Origin: DASZMJ01 sp035551935
Lineage (GTDB): Bacteria; Planctomycetota; Planctomycetia; Isosphaerales; Isosphaeraceae
Length of the DNA stretch: 9,238 nt
Assembly: GCA_035551935.1 (NCBI GenBank)
Contig: DASZMJ010000545.1
Span: forward strand, 1-9,238
Direction of reading: 5' to 3'
The translations under genes were made by a program, and so were the position numbers. Shown here in pieces: positions 1-7,189 of this stretch (position 1 is the stretch's first letter; each line of letters starts with the position of its first letter). The notes beneath the pieces were generated by a model, which did no database searches, had not been told where the DNA came from, and was given only the letters and a program-made list of their open reading frames with translations.

Positions 1-207
1 CGGCGCGATTTTCCACACGATTTCTCTTATGCAGCAGGGACTTACGTCATATATTTTGTGCTGCATACGAACTCTTTGGACAAGGGTTCACAATGTACTG
101 GTCGCCCCAAGTTGCTACTGCACAAGGGGTTAGAAATTCGAAAATAATTAGCCCGAGATGTGCGGAAAGAGGGATATTCGGCCTCGATACCTGATTATTC
201 GCGGCGC
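1..207. other. Intergenic edge with no recognisable gene
   Basis: This stretch is more A+T-rich than the coding parts of the window. The short open frames on either strand do not look like proteins, and their codon third positions lack the G/C preference of the true genes here. It lies downstream of the minus-strand terminator at 208-236, so it is probably the spacer to the next gene on the left. The only structure I see is the inverted repeat at 28-67. Confidence 0.5.
28..67. repeat. 9-bp perfect inverted repeat, 22-nt spacer
   Basis: The arm tatgcagca (28-36) is matched exactly by its reverse complement tgctgcata (59-67), with 22 bases between. No T-tract follows on either strand, so it is not a typical intrinsic terminator. 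The arm centres are 31 bp apart, about three helical turns, so a two-site operator is conceivable. A 9-bp match can also arise by chance. Confidence 0.35.
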
Positions 208-236
208 AAAAAGAAACCCCGCCACGGGGGCGGGGT
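208..236 (-). terminator. Rho-independent terminator (minus strand)
   Basis: Read on the minus strand, a G+C-only stem forms: ccccgcc (217-223) pairs with ggcgggg (229-235) around a 5-nt loop, with one further A-T pair at 216/236. It is followed immediately by TTTCTTTT (215 down to 208). It lies about 20 bases after the stop codon of the broken gene at 256-659. It probably ends transcripts of that gene, and possibly of the Fic gene upstream on the same strand. Confidence 0.85.
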
Positions 237-255
237 GTGAGGGGCGGCACGACGC

Positions 256-659
256 TTACAGCTTATGGACGCCGACCCGCTGGGCCTGGGCCTTGAGGTT
301 CAGCGCCATCCACGTCACCGCCGCACGCGGCAGGTTCTCCGAAGCATAAACGGAGCCGACGTTGAGGACGTTGACCGATAGGTTGTTGCCGACAACGAAC
401 GGATTCCCGCTGTTTTCGAGGTGCCCGACCAAGACACCTTCTCTCGCTCCAGGAAGTGCATAACCTCCAGGACAGGCAACTCGGCCATTGGGGTCTCCAT
501 TCGCATCATAATGACCTTGTGCTGGATTTGCTGTCCATTGACCACCAACCCGACGTTCGCCCTACAAGCATCAAGGTACCGAGATCCTCGCCCTCGCGTG
601 CCTCGGCCAAGGCCGTAAAGGAAGACGACCCGGGATCGGAAAGGACCAAACTTCCTCAT
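256..659 (-). pseudogene. Frameshifted short gene of unknown family
   Basis: Two minus-strand frames join into one protein-like reading. From an ATG at 659-657, which is 19 bases after the fic stop, one frame runs to about 435 and includes METPMAELPVLEVMHFLE and then EREKV. The next frame continues from about 435 as VLVGHLENSGNPFVVGNN, SVYASENLPRAAVTWMAL and ends RVGVHKL with TAA at 258-256. Third-position G/C is high in the first frame before the junction (18 of 22 codons from METPMAE to EREKV) and in the second after it (16 of 20 codons at 361-420, 16 of 20 at 301-360). It drops when either is read past the junction (7 of 20 for the second frame at 421-480). One lost base near 435 would explain this, giving an ancestral protein of about 134 residues. 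No slippery heptamer is visible, so decay or an assembly error is likelier than programmed frameshifting. I do not recognise the family. The 5' limit is uncertain, because codon bias weakens upstream of about 560. Confidence 0.55.
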
Positions 660-678
660 GGAACGCCAGGAGGCGTAC

Positions 679-2007
679 TCAGTTGGCCCGCTTGAGCCTG
701 GCTTCGAGGTCGCCCACCGGGGTGAAGACCCAGGCTTTTCCGACCTTCCGGCTGTCCATGAGGCCGCGATTGACGAGATCCAGCAGGTCGGTCCGGGCGG
801 TCTCGTAAACGACGCCGTTGCTCCGACGGTAGGCCTCCACGGTGTATCGAGTGCCGGGGTGCCGCACGGCATGGCCGATCAGGTCACGCTGCCTGTGGTT
901 GAGCATCACCATGCCGCGCAGCTCGGCCTCCAGGTCCTCGAGCTGCCGCGTCCGTCGCCCGAGATACTCATGGAGCTCCGCGATCGCTCGGCCGAGCACC
1001 TGGGCGTGGTAGATCAGGAAATACGTGAGATCATTCTCGTCGGTCTCCGCGTGGAGGAACGCGCGGCCGTACTGGGCAGGAGCCTTCAAGATGATCCTGG
1101 AGATCGAGATATACTCGAAAAGCCAGTATTGATGGCGAAGCATCGACCAGTAGAACAAGGCGCGGGCCGTCCGGCCGTTCCCATCGACGAACGGGTGATC
1201 GTAAGCGAGCCAGAAGTGGAGGATCATGGATCGGATCGCGGGATGGATGAACGACCCGGGAGTCTCCCCATTGGCGAATGCGATCATCGAATCCAGGCGC
1301 CCTTCCAACAGCCCGGCCGGGGGGGGAACGTGGAAGACCTCGCCGAGATCGTCCCCGACGACACATTCCTCATCACCGCGGCGAAATCGACCCGCCGCCG
1401 AGGGATCGTCGAAGGTCCCTTCCGTGACGATGCGATGGAGTTCGAAGATCAGGTCTCGGGTCAACGGCTGCCCCTTGACCTCGATGATCCGCCGCATGGT
1501 CTGAAAGTTGTTCAGGATCATCCGCTCGCTACGATCTCGGGGGGGTCGCCCTTGCTTGAGCATCTCCTTGGCCACTTCGCGCGTGGTCGCAGCCCCTTCG
1601 AGCTGGCTGGACGTGATCGCCTCCTCGATCAAGGATCGGATGAGATAACCGCTTCGCGTCTCCGGGTTCGTGACCGGCTCTGGCATCTGGACGGTTCCGC
1701 CGGCCGACAAATCGAACTGATGCAACTTCTCGGGGAGCGGATCGGCCAGATTGAACGCGAAGCTTTTCCCGTGCGTGTCCTGAAGGGGGACCGACCGTGC
1801 TTGCCCGTCGCGACGCAACTTCAGGCCCAACCACCACTCCTGGAGCGTGAGCCCGGCAGGCGGCGTTCGGTGCCGCAAGTCGTCCCAGTGGAGATAATTG
1901 CCGGAGATCGTCGGCTCAACGACCGTCCTGCGAATCAACGCGAACCGATCCGGAGCAAAATTCATCCATACATCTTGATTTAATGGGGGACGGGCGGGGA
2001 TTTTCAT
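679..2007 (-). CDS. Fic family protein, predicted AMP transferase with built-in inhibitory motif
   Basis: Complete 442-residue protein. The Fic catalytic signature HPFVDGNGRTAR is at residues 271-282, with the catalytic His271, Asp275, the anion-binding Gly-Asn-Gly, Arg279 and Arg282 all present. Fic enzymes of this type usually move AMP from ATP to a Ser/Thr/Tyr of a target protein. An N-terminal inhibitory motif [S/T]xxxE[G/N] is present as SSQLEG (Ser133, Glu137, Gly138). By family knowledge this makes it a class II Fic whose Glu blocks productive ATP binding until relieved, so no separate antitoxin is needed. Residues 35-70 carry a Trp-rich segment (LHWDDLRHR, then EWWLGLKLRR). Residues 387-439 look like a winged helix, with TARTDLLDLVNRGL as the likely recognition region. 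The start at 2007 has only a weak ribosome site; Met15 (1965) is an alternative. The first codons lie next to an A+T-rich region. The target is unknown. Confidence 0.92.
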   Translation of the reverse strand: MKIPARPPLNQDVWMNFAPDRFALIRRTVVEPTISGNYLHWDDLRHRTPPAGLTLQEWWLGLKLRRDGQARSVPLQDTHGKSFAFNLADPLPEKLHQFDLSAGGTVQMPEPVTNPETRSGYLIRSLIEEAITSSQLEGAATTREVAKEMLKQGRPPRDRSERMILNNFQTMRRIIEVKGQPLTRDLIFELHRIVTEGTFDDPSAAGRFRRGDEECVVGDDLGEVFHVPPPAGLLEGRLDSMIAFANGETPGSFIHPAIRSMILHFWLAYDHPFVDGNGRTARALFYWSMLRHQYWLFEYISISRIILKAPAQYGRAFLHAETDENDLTYFLIYHAQVLGRAIAELHEYLGRRTRQLEDLEAELRGMVMLNHRQRDLIGHAVRHPGTRYTVEAYRRSNGVVYETARTDLLDLVNRGLMDSRKVGKAWVFTPVGDLEARLKRAN

Positions 2008-2065
2008 TCACCAGACTCACGAATCGGGCGATCGGCCTGATTGTCCTACCAACGCTCACCAAATT

Positions 2066-2071
2066 AGTATA
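2066..2071 (-). promoter_or_regulatory. Possible -10 box for fic
   Basis: On the minus strand this reads TATACT, one base from TATAAT, about 60 bases before the fic start and inside the A+T-rich core. There is no convincing -35: TTGAAA is only 10 bases upstream and TTGGTA is 20. The call rests on position and the hexamer alone. Confidence 0.25.
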
Positions 2072-2074
2072 AGC

Positions 2075-2092
2075 AGAAATTTTTCAATTTCT
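2075..2092. repeat. Short A+T-rich inverted repeat next to the putative fic -10
   Basis: The arm agaaatt (2075-2081) is the reverse complement of aatttct (2086-2092), with a 4-base loop. It sits directly upstream of the candidate fic -10 box, where an operator would be placed. No protein can be assigned to it, and such short A+T palindromes are common by chance in this kind of sequence. Confidence 0.3.
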
Positions 2093-2121
2093 ACCAATAA
2101 TCTGAAAATCTGGGAAAAGGC

Positions 2122-2136
2122 CGATCTTCCAGATCG
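2122..2136. repeat. 6-bp inverted repeat, 3-base spacer
   Basis: The arms cgatct (2122-2127) and agatcg (2131-2136) form a perfect dyad around tcc. It is compact enough for a dimeric regulator half-site pair, but short. It lies midway in the divergent region. Confidence 0.25.
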
Positions 2137-2185
2137 ACCGTACAGGACGGATTTTGAACGAAAATCTTTTTGATAATTGCTTTTA

Positions 2186-2211
2186 GGAAAACCCCATGTC
2201 AGGGAAAACCC
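2186..2211. repeat. Direct repeat ggaaaaccc x2, 17-bp period
   Basis: The 9-mer ggaaaaccc occurs at 2186-2194 and again at 2203-2211. A related gggaaaagg is at 2112-2120. Repeated short boxes in an A+T-rich intergenic region can be regulator sites. Two copies are too few to call iterons. Confidence 0.3.
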
Positions 2212-2503
2212 AAGTGTTCTCGAGCATAACGCGGATGTTATCTCCCAAATTGGACCGTATTAGTAGAAAATTGGGACATCGACCGAGGAAGACTGCAATG
2301 CCGGACGGACTCCCCGATCAACGAACCGTATCGGGCCAGGGAGGCGTCCCGGCAATTCGACCCCTGGCAACGCAATCCTCCTTCCGATCCACCTTTGCGT
2401 GCTCGCGTGATGGGATTCGCCTTGCTCTTGTCCAGGGGGCGAGCGTAGGCTGTCATGGTTGAACATTTTGTGGATTCCACAAGACGATCCCCGGCGCGGG
2501 GAG

Positions 2504-2508
2504 AGGAG
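2504..2508 (+). promoter_or_regulatory. Ribosome binding site that decides the 2515 start
   Basis: AGGAG lies six bases before the ATG at 2515, an ideal Shine-Dalgarno arrangement. The frame is also open from an upstream ATG at 2455, but the 20 extra residues it would add are polar and precede a normal N-terminus. The 2515 start is preferred. Confidence 0.75.
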
Positions 2509-2514
2509 TCGGCG

Positions 2515-5500
2515 ATGACCCAGGCCACGCTCGACGCTCGGGCCCAGACCCCTCCCGCTCGGTTGCCGAGGCCGATCCGCCGCGTGCTGGGGCGGGTGGG
2601 CCGCAGGCTCCGGGCGGCGGCGTTGCTGCGGGGGCTGGGCCGGGTCGCCCTGGTGCTGGCGGTCGGCGCGGCGCTGGGCATGGCGGCCGATTTCGCCGGG
2701 GTGCTGCCCGAGGCGGCGCGTTGGGCGATCTGGGGGGGCTGGCTGGCCGCGACCGGCGCGACGATGGTCATCGGGGTGTTGTACCCCATGGTCCGAGGCG
2801 CGGGGGTGTTCGAACTGGCGGCGTTGGCCGAGCGGGCCCACCCCGGGCTCGGCGAGCGGCTGACCGGGGCCGTGGCGCTGCTCGGGCCGCACCGGGCGAG
2901 GCATGGCTCGCCGGCCCTGATCGCCGCGCTGGCCGTTGAGGCCGCCACGCTCGTCGCCGAGGTCGATCCGGCCCGCGCCGTCCCGTTGCGGCGACCGGCG
3001 CGGGCGCTGGCGCTGGGGCTGGTCGCGCTGGGGCTGGTCGCCGCCCCGGCGGCCTTCGGGCCGGCGGCCTATCGCACCCTCGCCCGACGGTTCCTGGCCC
3101 CCTGGGCCGACCTCGACCGGATCGGCCGGTTCATCTTGACCGTCGCGCCGGGCGACCACGTGGCGGCGATCGGGGACGATATGACCATCCGTGCCGGCAT
3201 CCGGCCCCGGTTCGGGAACCAAGGGCCCCCCGAGTCGGCCTGGCTCGAATGGGCCGAGGCCGGCCATGAGGGCCAGGCCTGGCACCGGGTCGCGATGCCC
3301 GCCGGATCGGACTCCGACCCGGCCTCGCCGCTCACGCGGGCGTTCGCGGTGACGCTGCCCCGGCTGACGGGCTCGATGGCGTACCGGGTGGTGAGCGGGT
3401 CGGCCGCGAGCCGGAGCTCCCGGGTCACCGCGCTCGAGCCGCCGGCCGTCGCGGCGGTCGCGGTCAAGGTCGAGCCGCCGGCCTATACGAGGCTCCCGGT
3501 CGCGACGGCCCCCGACCCGGGCCGGATCGAGGCGTGGGAGGGGAGCCGGGTGTCGCTGGTCGTCACGGCCAGCAGGCCGGTCCGCGAGATCGCCGTCGAT
3601 TGGCCTTCGGCAACGGCCTCGGGGGGGGAACCGGCGGGCGCCCGCCGCGTCGTGGCCGCCCTGTCGGCCGAGGGGACCGGCGGGACCGCGACGGTCGCGG
3701 CCGAGGCGTCGGGCACGTACGCCGTGACGCTCCGCGACGCGCACGGCCTGGTCAGTCGGCCCGAGACCCCGCGCCGCCTGATCGTGCGGTTCGATGCGGC
3801 CCCGGTCGTGGCGGTGGCGGCCGGGTCGACGGCCGCGCAGGAGTCGAGCCCGGAGGACGTGCTGGCGGCGGGCGTCGCGGCCCGCGACGACGTCGCGGTC
3901 GCCGGCGTCGAGCTGCACTATGCGATCGAGCGCCAGGGGCCCTCGGGCGCGGACGGTCCCGAGTCGGGCCATGTCGCGGTCCCCCTGCCCGGCCTGGGCA
4001 CACGCGCCGCGCGGGGCGAGGCGCGGCTCGAATTGAGGCCGTTGAATCTCAGGCCGGGCGACACGCTCGGCTACCGCGTGCGGGTGGCCGACAACCGCCC
4101 CGCGCCGCGTGGGCCGAACGTCACCTGGTCGCCGGCCCGTTCGCTGACGATCGTGGCGAAGGCCGCGCCGCTCGAGGCGCGTCGGAGCGAGGCCGAACGG
4201 GCACGGCTGCAGGAGAAGCTCGACGAATTGAAGAAGGCGGCGGCCGACAACCGCCGGGAGGCCGAGCAGCTCCGCTACGCCGCCGACGCCGTGCAGCGGG
4301 GCAACGGCCGCTGGGAGCCGGCCCAGCAGCAGGCGCTCGATCGCCGCGAGGCCGAGGCCCGCGCCGTGGCCGACCGGCTCCAGCTCCTGGCCCGCGAGCT
4401 GGCCGACGAGCCCGACGCCCGGTTCCGCCCGCTCGCCCGCCCGGCGCGGCAGATCGCCGAGGTCGAGGCCGAGTCGAGCCGCGCCATGCTCGACCGGGCC
4501 CGCCGCGACTCCGAGGACGCCCGGCGCCTCGACGACCTGCGCCAGGCCGACCACCGGCTCGCCGCCGTGGTCCAGCGCCTCGACGACCTGCAGCGCCAGT
4601 TCGACGCCCTGGCCCGGCGCGACGCCGACCTCCAGCGGCTCCGCGACCTCGCCGGCCGCGAGGAGGCGATCGCCGACCGCGCCGGAGGGCCGATCGCCGA
4701 CCTCGACCGGCTCCGTGCCGATCAGGACGCCGTCCAGAAGGACCTCGACGCCCTGCTCAAGAAGGCGCCCGAGCTGCGCGGCGACGTCCTGGACGCGCAG
4801 GCCGTCGAGGCCGACGCGCTCGCCCGCAAGGCCCACGCGCTGGCCGAGGCCCAGCGCGAACAGGCCCGCCAGGCCGGCGAGGTCGCGCCGCAGGCCGGCA
4901 AGCTGAAGGAGCTGGCCGAGGCCCAGCGCGCCCTCGAGGAGGACGCCCGACGACTGGCGCTCGAGGTCGACATGCCGCTGGCCGAGAACGGCCGGGGCCG
5001 GCTCAACACCGGCGTCCTCCGCGACGCCGTCGAGCCGATCGAGCGCGGCGACCTCGACCAGGCCCGCCAGCGGCTCGAAGGGGCCGAGGCCGAGCTCCGC
5101 CGGCTCGCCCGCGACCTCGACGACGTCCCCGCCGACCCCAAGGCCATCGCCCGGCGACTGTCGCGGCGGCAGGAGGCGCTCAACGCCCAGGTGAACGAGG
5201 CCCTCCGCCCGTTCCAGGGCAAGGCCGAGGCGCCGGCGACCGTTGAGGAGAAGGCCGCGCGGGCCGCGCAGCTCAAGCCCCTGGCCGACCGCCAGGAGGC
5301 GATCGCACGGCTCGCGGCCGCCATCGAGCCCCCCGAGAAACCGGGCTCGAAGAAGCCGGTCGCCGAGGACGCCGTCCGCGACGCGCGGAAAGGGACGGCG
5401 CAGGCCGTCGAGACGATGCGCAACGACGCGGCCCCGGCCCGCGAGATCGCGGCCCAACAGAACAAGGCGTCGGCCGCCCTGAACCGCCTGGCCGGTGCCC

Positions 5501-7182
5501 TGCCCGATCTCTCGGCCCGCCGGGCCGCGGCGAGGAGGCAGCTCGACGAGGCGCGTCGACAGTCGAACGAGGCCGCGCGCGACCTCGAGCGTCTCCTCCG
5601 CGAGACCGGCCCCCGCCCCAACCGCCCGGCCGACCCCGCACGCGACGCCGAGGAGCTGGCCCGCCGGCTGGAGCCGGTCATCAAGAAGCAGGACAAGGCG
5701 GCCGAGGTCCTGGGCGCGATGGAGGTCGAGCCCCGCGACGCACCCCAGCGAGACCGCGCCGCCCGCCGGGCGGAAGCCCTGGCCGAGGCGCTCAAGGCGG
5801 CCCGCGCGGGCGACGTCCCCTCGGGGAAGAAACCCGACCTCCGCGACGCCCTGCCCGGCCTCCAGGCCGAGGCCCACGCCGCGCTCGATCGCCTCGAGCA
5901 GAAGCTCGGCGGCCGCGTCCCCGCCGACGACCTCGCCGACGAGCTCGCCGCAGATCAGCACGCCCTCCAGGCGCGGCTCGCCCATCCCGACGCAGGCGCG
6001 CACTCCCCGCCCGCGGCCGTTGATCAGCACCGGATCGCGACGGCGCTGCGGAACCTCGATGTCCCCGACGCCCCGCTGGCCAGGGCCGAGGCCGTCCGCC
6101 TGGCCGAGGACGCCGCCCGGGCGCTGGCCGACCCACGATCGCAGCCCATCCCCGGCCGCGACCCGAGGGAGGCCGTCCGCGCCGCCGCCGAGGCGGCCGA
6201 CGCCCTGTCCGCCCGGCTGGCCCGGCCAGGGCCGGCCATCCCCTCGAAGCCCGAACAGGCCCAGGCCCCGGACGACCCCGAGCTGGGATTGTCGCCCCGG
6301 CAGGCGGCCGAGGCCGAGCAACTGGCCCGGCGCGAGCGGCAGCTGCGCGAGCGGTTGCAGGCGGTCCTGGCCGAGCGGGTCGCGCCCCAGCAGGACCTCC
6401 GGCGCGATGCGGTCGCGCTCGGCCGCGAGATGGCCGACCTGCGCGACCGGACGAGACCGCTCAGCGACCGGGCGCGTGGGCCCGCGCAGGAAGCCGCCCA
6501 GGCGCTCGGCGAGCAGGCCCCCCGCGCCATGGACCAGGGCGTCGACCGGCTCGCTCAAGGCCAGGCCGCCGCCGCCCGCGACGCGCAACGCCAGGCCGCC
6601 GCGGTCGTCGAACGGGGCGCGCAGCAGGCCGAGGACCTCGCCGACGCGCTCCGTGCCGAGCGCGGCCCGGCCGAGGCAACGCCCCAGGGCCAGGCCGCGG
6701 CCGCACCCGTTGACAATCCCCACCCGCTCGCCGAGGCCCGCGCGGCGATGCGCCAGGCGGCGCAACAGCTCGACCCGGCCCAGGCACAGGCCCAGCGGGG
6801 CAACGCCGCACAGGCCGCGCGGCAGGCGATGCAGCAGGCGGCACGCGACCTCCGCGCCGCCGCGCAGCGCGGCACGCCCGCGCCCGGCCAGGGCGCCGCG
6901 GCTTCGGCCATTGCCCAGGGCCAGGCGGCACCCGGCCCGGGGACCCCCCAGGAATCCGACGGCGGCGACCCACAAGGGACCCTCGCCGGCGCAGGAGCCC
7001 CAGATCTGACCGAGCTCAAGGCCACGATCGCACGCAAGACCGGCCGCGCCTGGGGCGAGCTTCCCGGCCACCTCCGCACCGAGATCCTCCAGATGTCGCA
7101 GGGCCGCTACCGCGACGATTACGCCCGTCTCATCCAGCTCTACTTCCGCGAGATCGCCGCCGGGGCCGAGAAACCCGAATGA
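2515..7182 (+). CDS. DUF4175-like giant membrane-anchored coiled-coil protein
   Basis: About 1555 residues. Predicted membrane segments lie at about 43-60, 68-90 and 163-185. Residues 206-548 form a beta-rich, probably extracytoplasmic region, with the phrases VAPGDHVAAIGDDMTIRAGI (209-228), YRVVSG (290-295) and YRVRVADNRP (520-529) typical of planctomycete DUF4175-type proteins. From about 552 to 1320 it is an Ala/Arg/Glu/Leu/Asp-rich helical rod with recurring RQEA- and REEA-type phrases (for example LADRQEAIARLAAAI). Residues 1323-1496 are low-complexity Ala/Gln/Pro. The last 59 residues (1497-1555) form a compact conserved-looking end with AWGELPGHLRTEIL and YARLIQLYFREIA. All 20 codons at 4561-4620 end in G or C, confirming the frame. 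The function is unknown. An envelope scaffold or stator role is my inference from the architecture and from the coupled secreted protein. The family name rests on layout and motifs seen by eye, without a profile search. Confidence 0.8.
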   Translation: MTQATLDARAQTPPARLPRPIRRVLGRVGRRLRAAALLRGLGRVALVLAVGAALGMAADFAGVLPEAARWAIWGGWLAATGATMVIGVLYPMVRGAGVFELAALAERAHPGLGERLTGAVALLGPHRARHGSPALIAALAVEAATLVAEVDPARAVPLRRPARALALGLVALGLVAAPAAFGPAAYRTLARRFLAPWADLDRIGRFILTVAPGDHVAAIGDDMTIRAGIRPRFGNQGPPESAWLEWAEAGHEGQAWHRVAMPAGSDSDPASPLTRAFAVTLPRLTGSMAYRVVSGSAASRSSRVTALEPPAVAAVAVKVEPPAYTRLPVATAPDPGRIEAWEGSRVSLVVTASRPVREIAVDWPSATASGGEPAGARRVVAALSAEGTGGTATVAAEASGTYAVTLRDAHGLVSRPETPRRLIVRFDAAPVVAVAAGSTAAQESSPEDVLAAGVAARDDVAVAGVELHYAIERQGPSGADGPESGHVAVPLPGLGTRAARGEARLELRPLNLRPGDTLGYRVRVADNRPAPRGPNVTWSPARSLTIVAKAAPLEARRSEAERARLQEKLDELKKAAADNRREAEQLRYAADAVQRGNGRWEPAQQQALDRREAEARAVADRLQLLARELADEPDARFRPLARPARQIAEVEAESSRAMLDRARRDSEDARRLDDLRQADHRLAAVVQRLDDLQRQFDALARRDADLQRLRDLAGREEAIADRAGGPIADLDRLRADQDAVQKDLDALLKKAPELRGDVLDAQAVEADALARKAHALAEAQREQARQAGEVAPQAGKLKELAEAQRALEEDARRLALEVDMPLAENGRGRLNTGVLRDAVEPIERGDLDQARQRLEGAEAELRRLARDLDDVPADPKAIARRLSRRQEALNAQVNEALRPFQGKAEAPATVEEKAARAAQLKPLADRQEAIARLAAAIEPPEKPGSKKPVAEDAVRDARKGTAQAVETMRNDAAPAREIAAQQNKASAALNRLAGALPDLSARRAAARRQLDEARRQSNEAARDLERLLRETGPRPNRPADPARDAEELARRLEPVIKKQDKAAEVLGAMEVEPRDAPQRDRAARRAEALAEALKAARAGDVPSGKKPDLRDALPGLQAEAHAALDRLEQKLGGRVPADDLADELAADQHALQARLAHPDAGAHSPPAAVDQHRIATALRNLDVPDAPLARAEAVRLAEDAARALADPRSQPIPGRDPREAVRAAAEAADALSARLARPGPAIPSKPEQAQAPDDPELGLSPRQAAEAEQLARRERQLRERLQAVLAERVAPQQDLRRDAVALGREMADLRDRTRPLSDRARGPAQEAAQALGEQAPRAMDQGVDRLAQGQAAAARDAQRQAAAVVERGAQQAEDLADALRAERGPAEATPQGQAAAAPVDNPHPLAEARAAMRQAAQQLDPAQAQAQRGNAAQAARQAMQQAARDLRAAAQRGTPAPGQGAAASAIAQGQAAPGPGTPQESDGGDPQGTLAGAGAPDLTELKATIARKTGRAWGELPGHLRTEILQMSQGRYRDDYARLIQLYFREIAAGAEKPE

Positions 7183-7184
7183 GG
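7181..7184 (+). promoter_or_regulatory. Ribosome binding site overlapping the upstream stop codon
   Basis: GAGG at 7181-7184 shares two bases with the TGA stop (7180-7182) of the DUF4175-like gene and lies five bases before the ATG at 7190. Ribosomes finishing the first gene end on the start signal of the second. This predicts translational coupling and supports a single transcript. Confidence 0.75.
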
Positions 7185-7189
7185 TTGAC

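Larger units (their letters stand above)
2008..2514. other. Divergent intergenic region with an A+T-rich core
   Basis: This is the 507-base gap between the divergent fic and DUF4175-like genes. Only 16 of 60 bases at 2061-2120 are G or C, in contrast to the neighbouring genes. The core (about 2061-2280) carries the small repeats listed separately. The half nearer 2515 is G+C-richer. An 88-codon plus-strand frame at 2196-2462 exists but resembles no protein I know and lacks the local codon bias. The region most likely holds promoters for both flanking units and the long leader of the 2515 gene. A GATAAT at 2172-2177 could be a plus-strand -10 box, but I find no correctly spaced -35. Confidence 0.6.

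Noticed and set aside
256..561. A single 101-codon minus frame that resembled a PA-IL-type lectin fragment (YDANGDPNGR, then LPGAREGVLVG)
   Set aside because: Upstream of about 435 this frame uses mostly A/T-ending codons (6 of 22 and 7 of 20 end in G/C), unlike genes here, while the neighbouring frame uses G/C-ending codons. The lectin likeness is weak and there is no start codon, so the frameshift reading is preferred.
604..615. cggcc-aa-ggccg dyad just downstream of fic, as a possible terminator
   Set aside because: The loop is only two bases, the stem is five base pairs and no T-tract follows. It also lies inside the probable frameshifted gene.
658..1983. A 441-codon plus-strand frame opposite fic
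   Set aside because: It is the antisense shadow of a gene with an unmistakable Fic motif. Its own translation shows no recognisable domain.
2196..2462. An 88-codon plus-strand frame upstream of the DUF4175-like gene
   Set aside because: It has no ribosome site of note, no recognisable motif, mixed codon bias and overlaps the A+T-rich control region.
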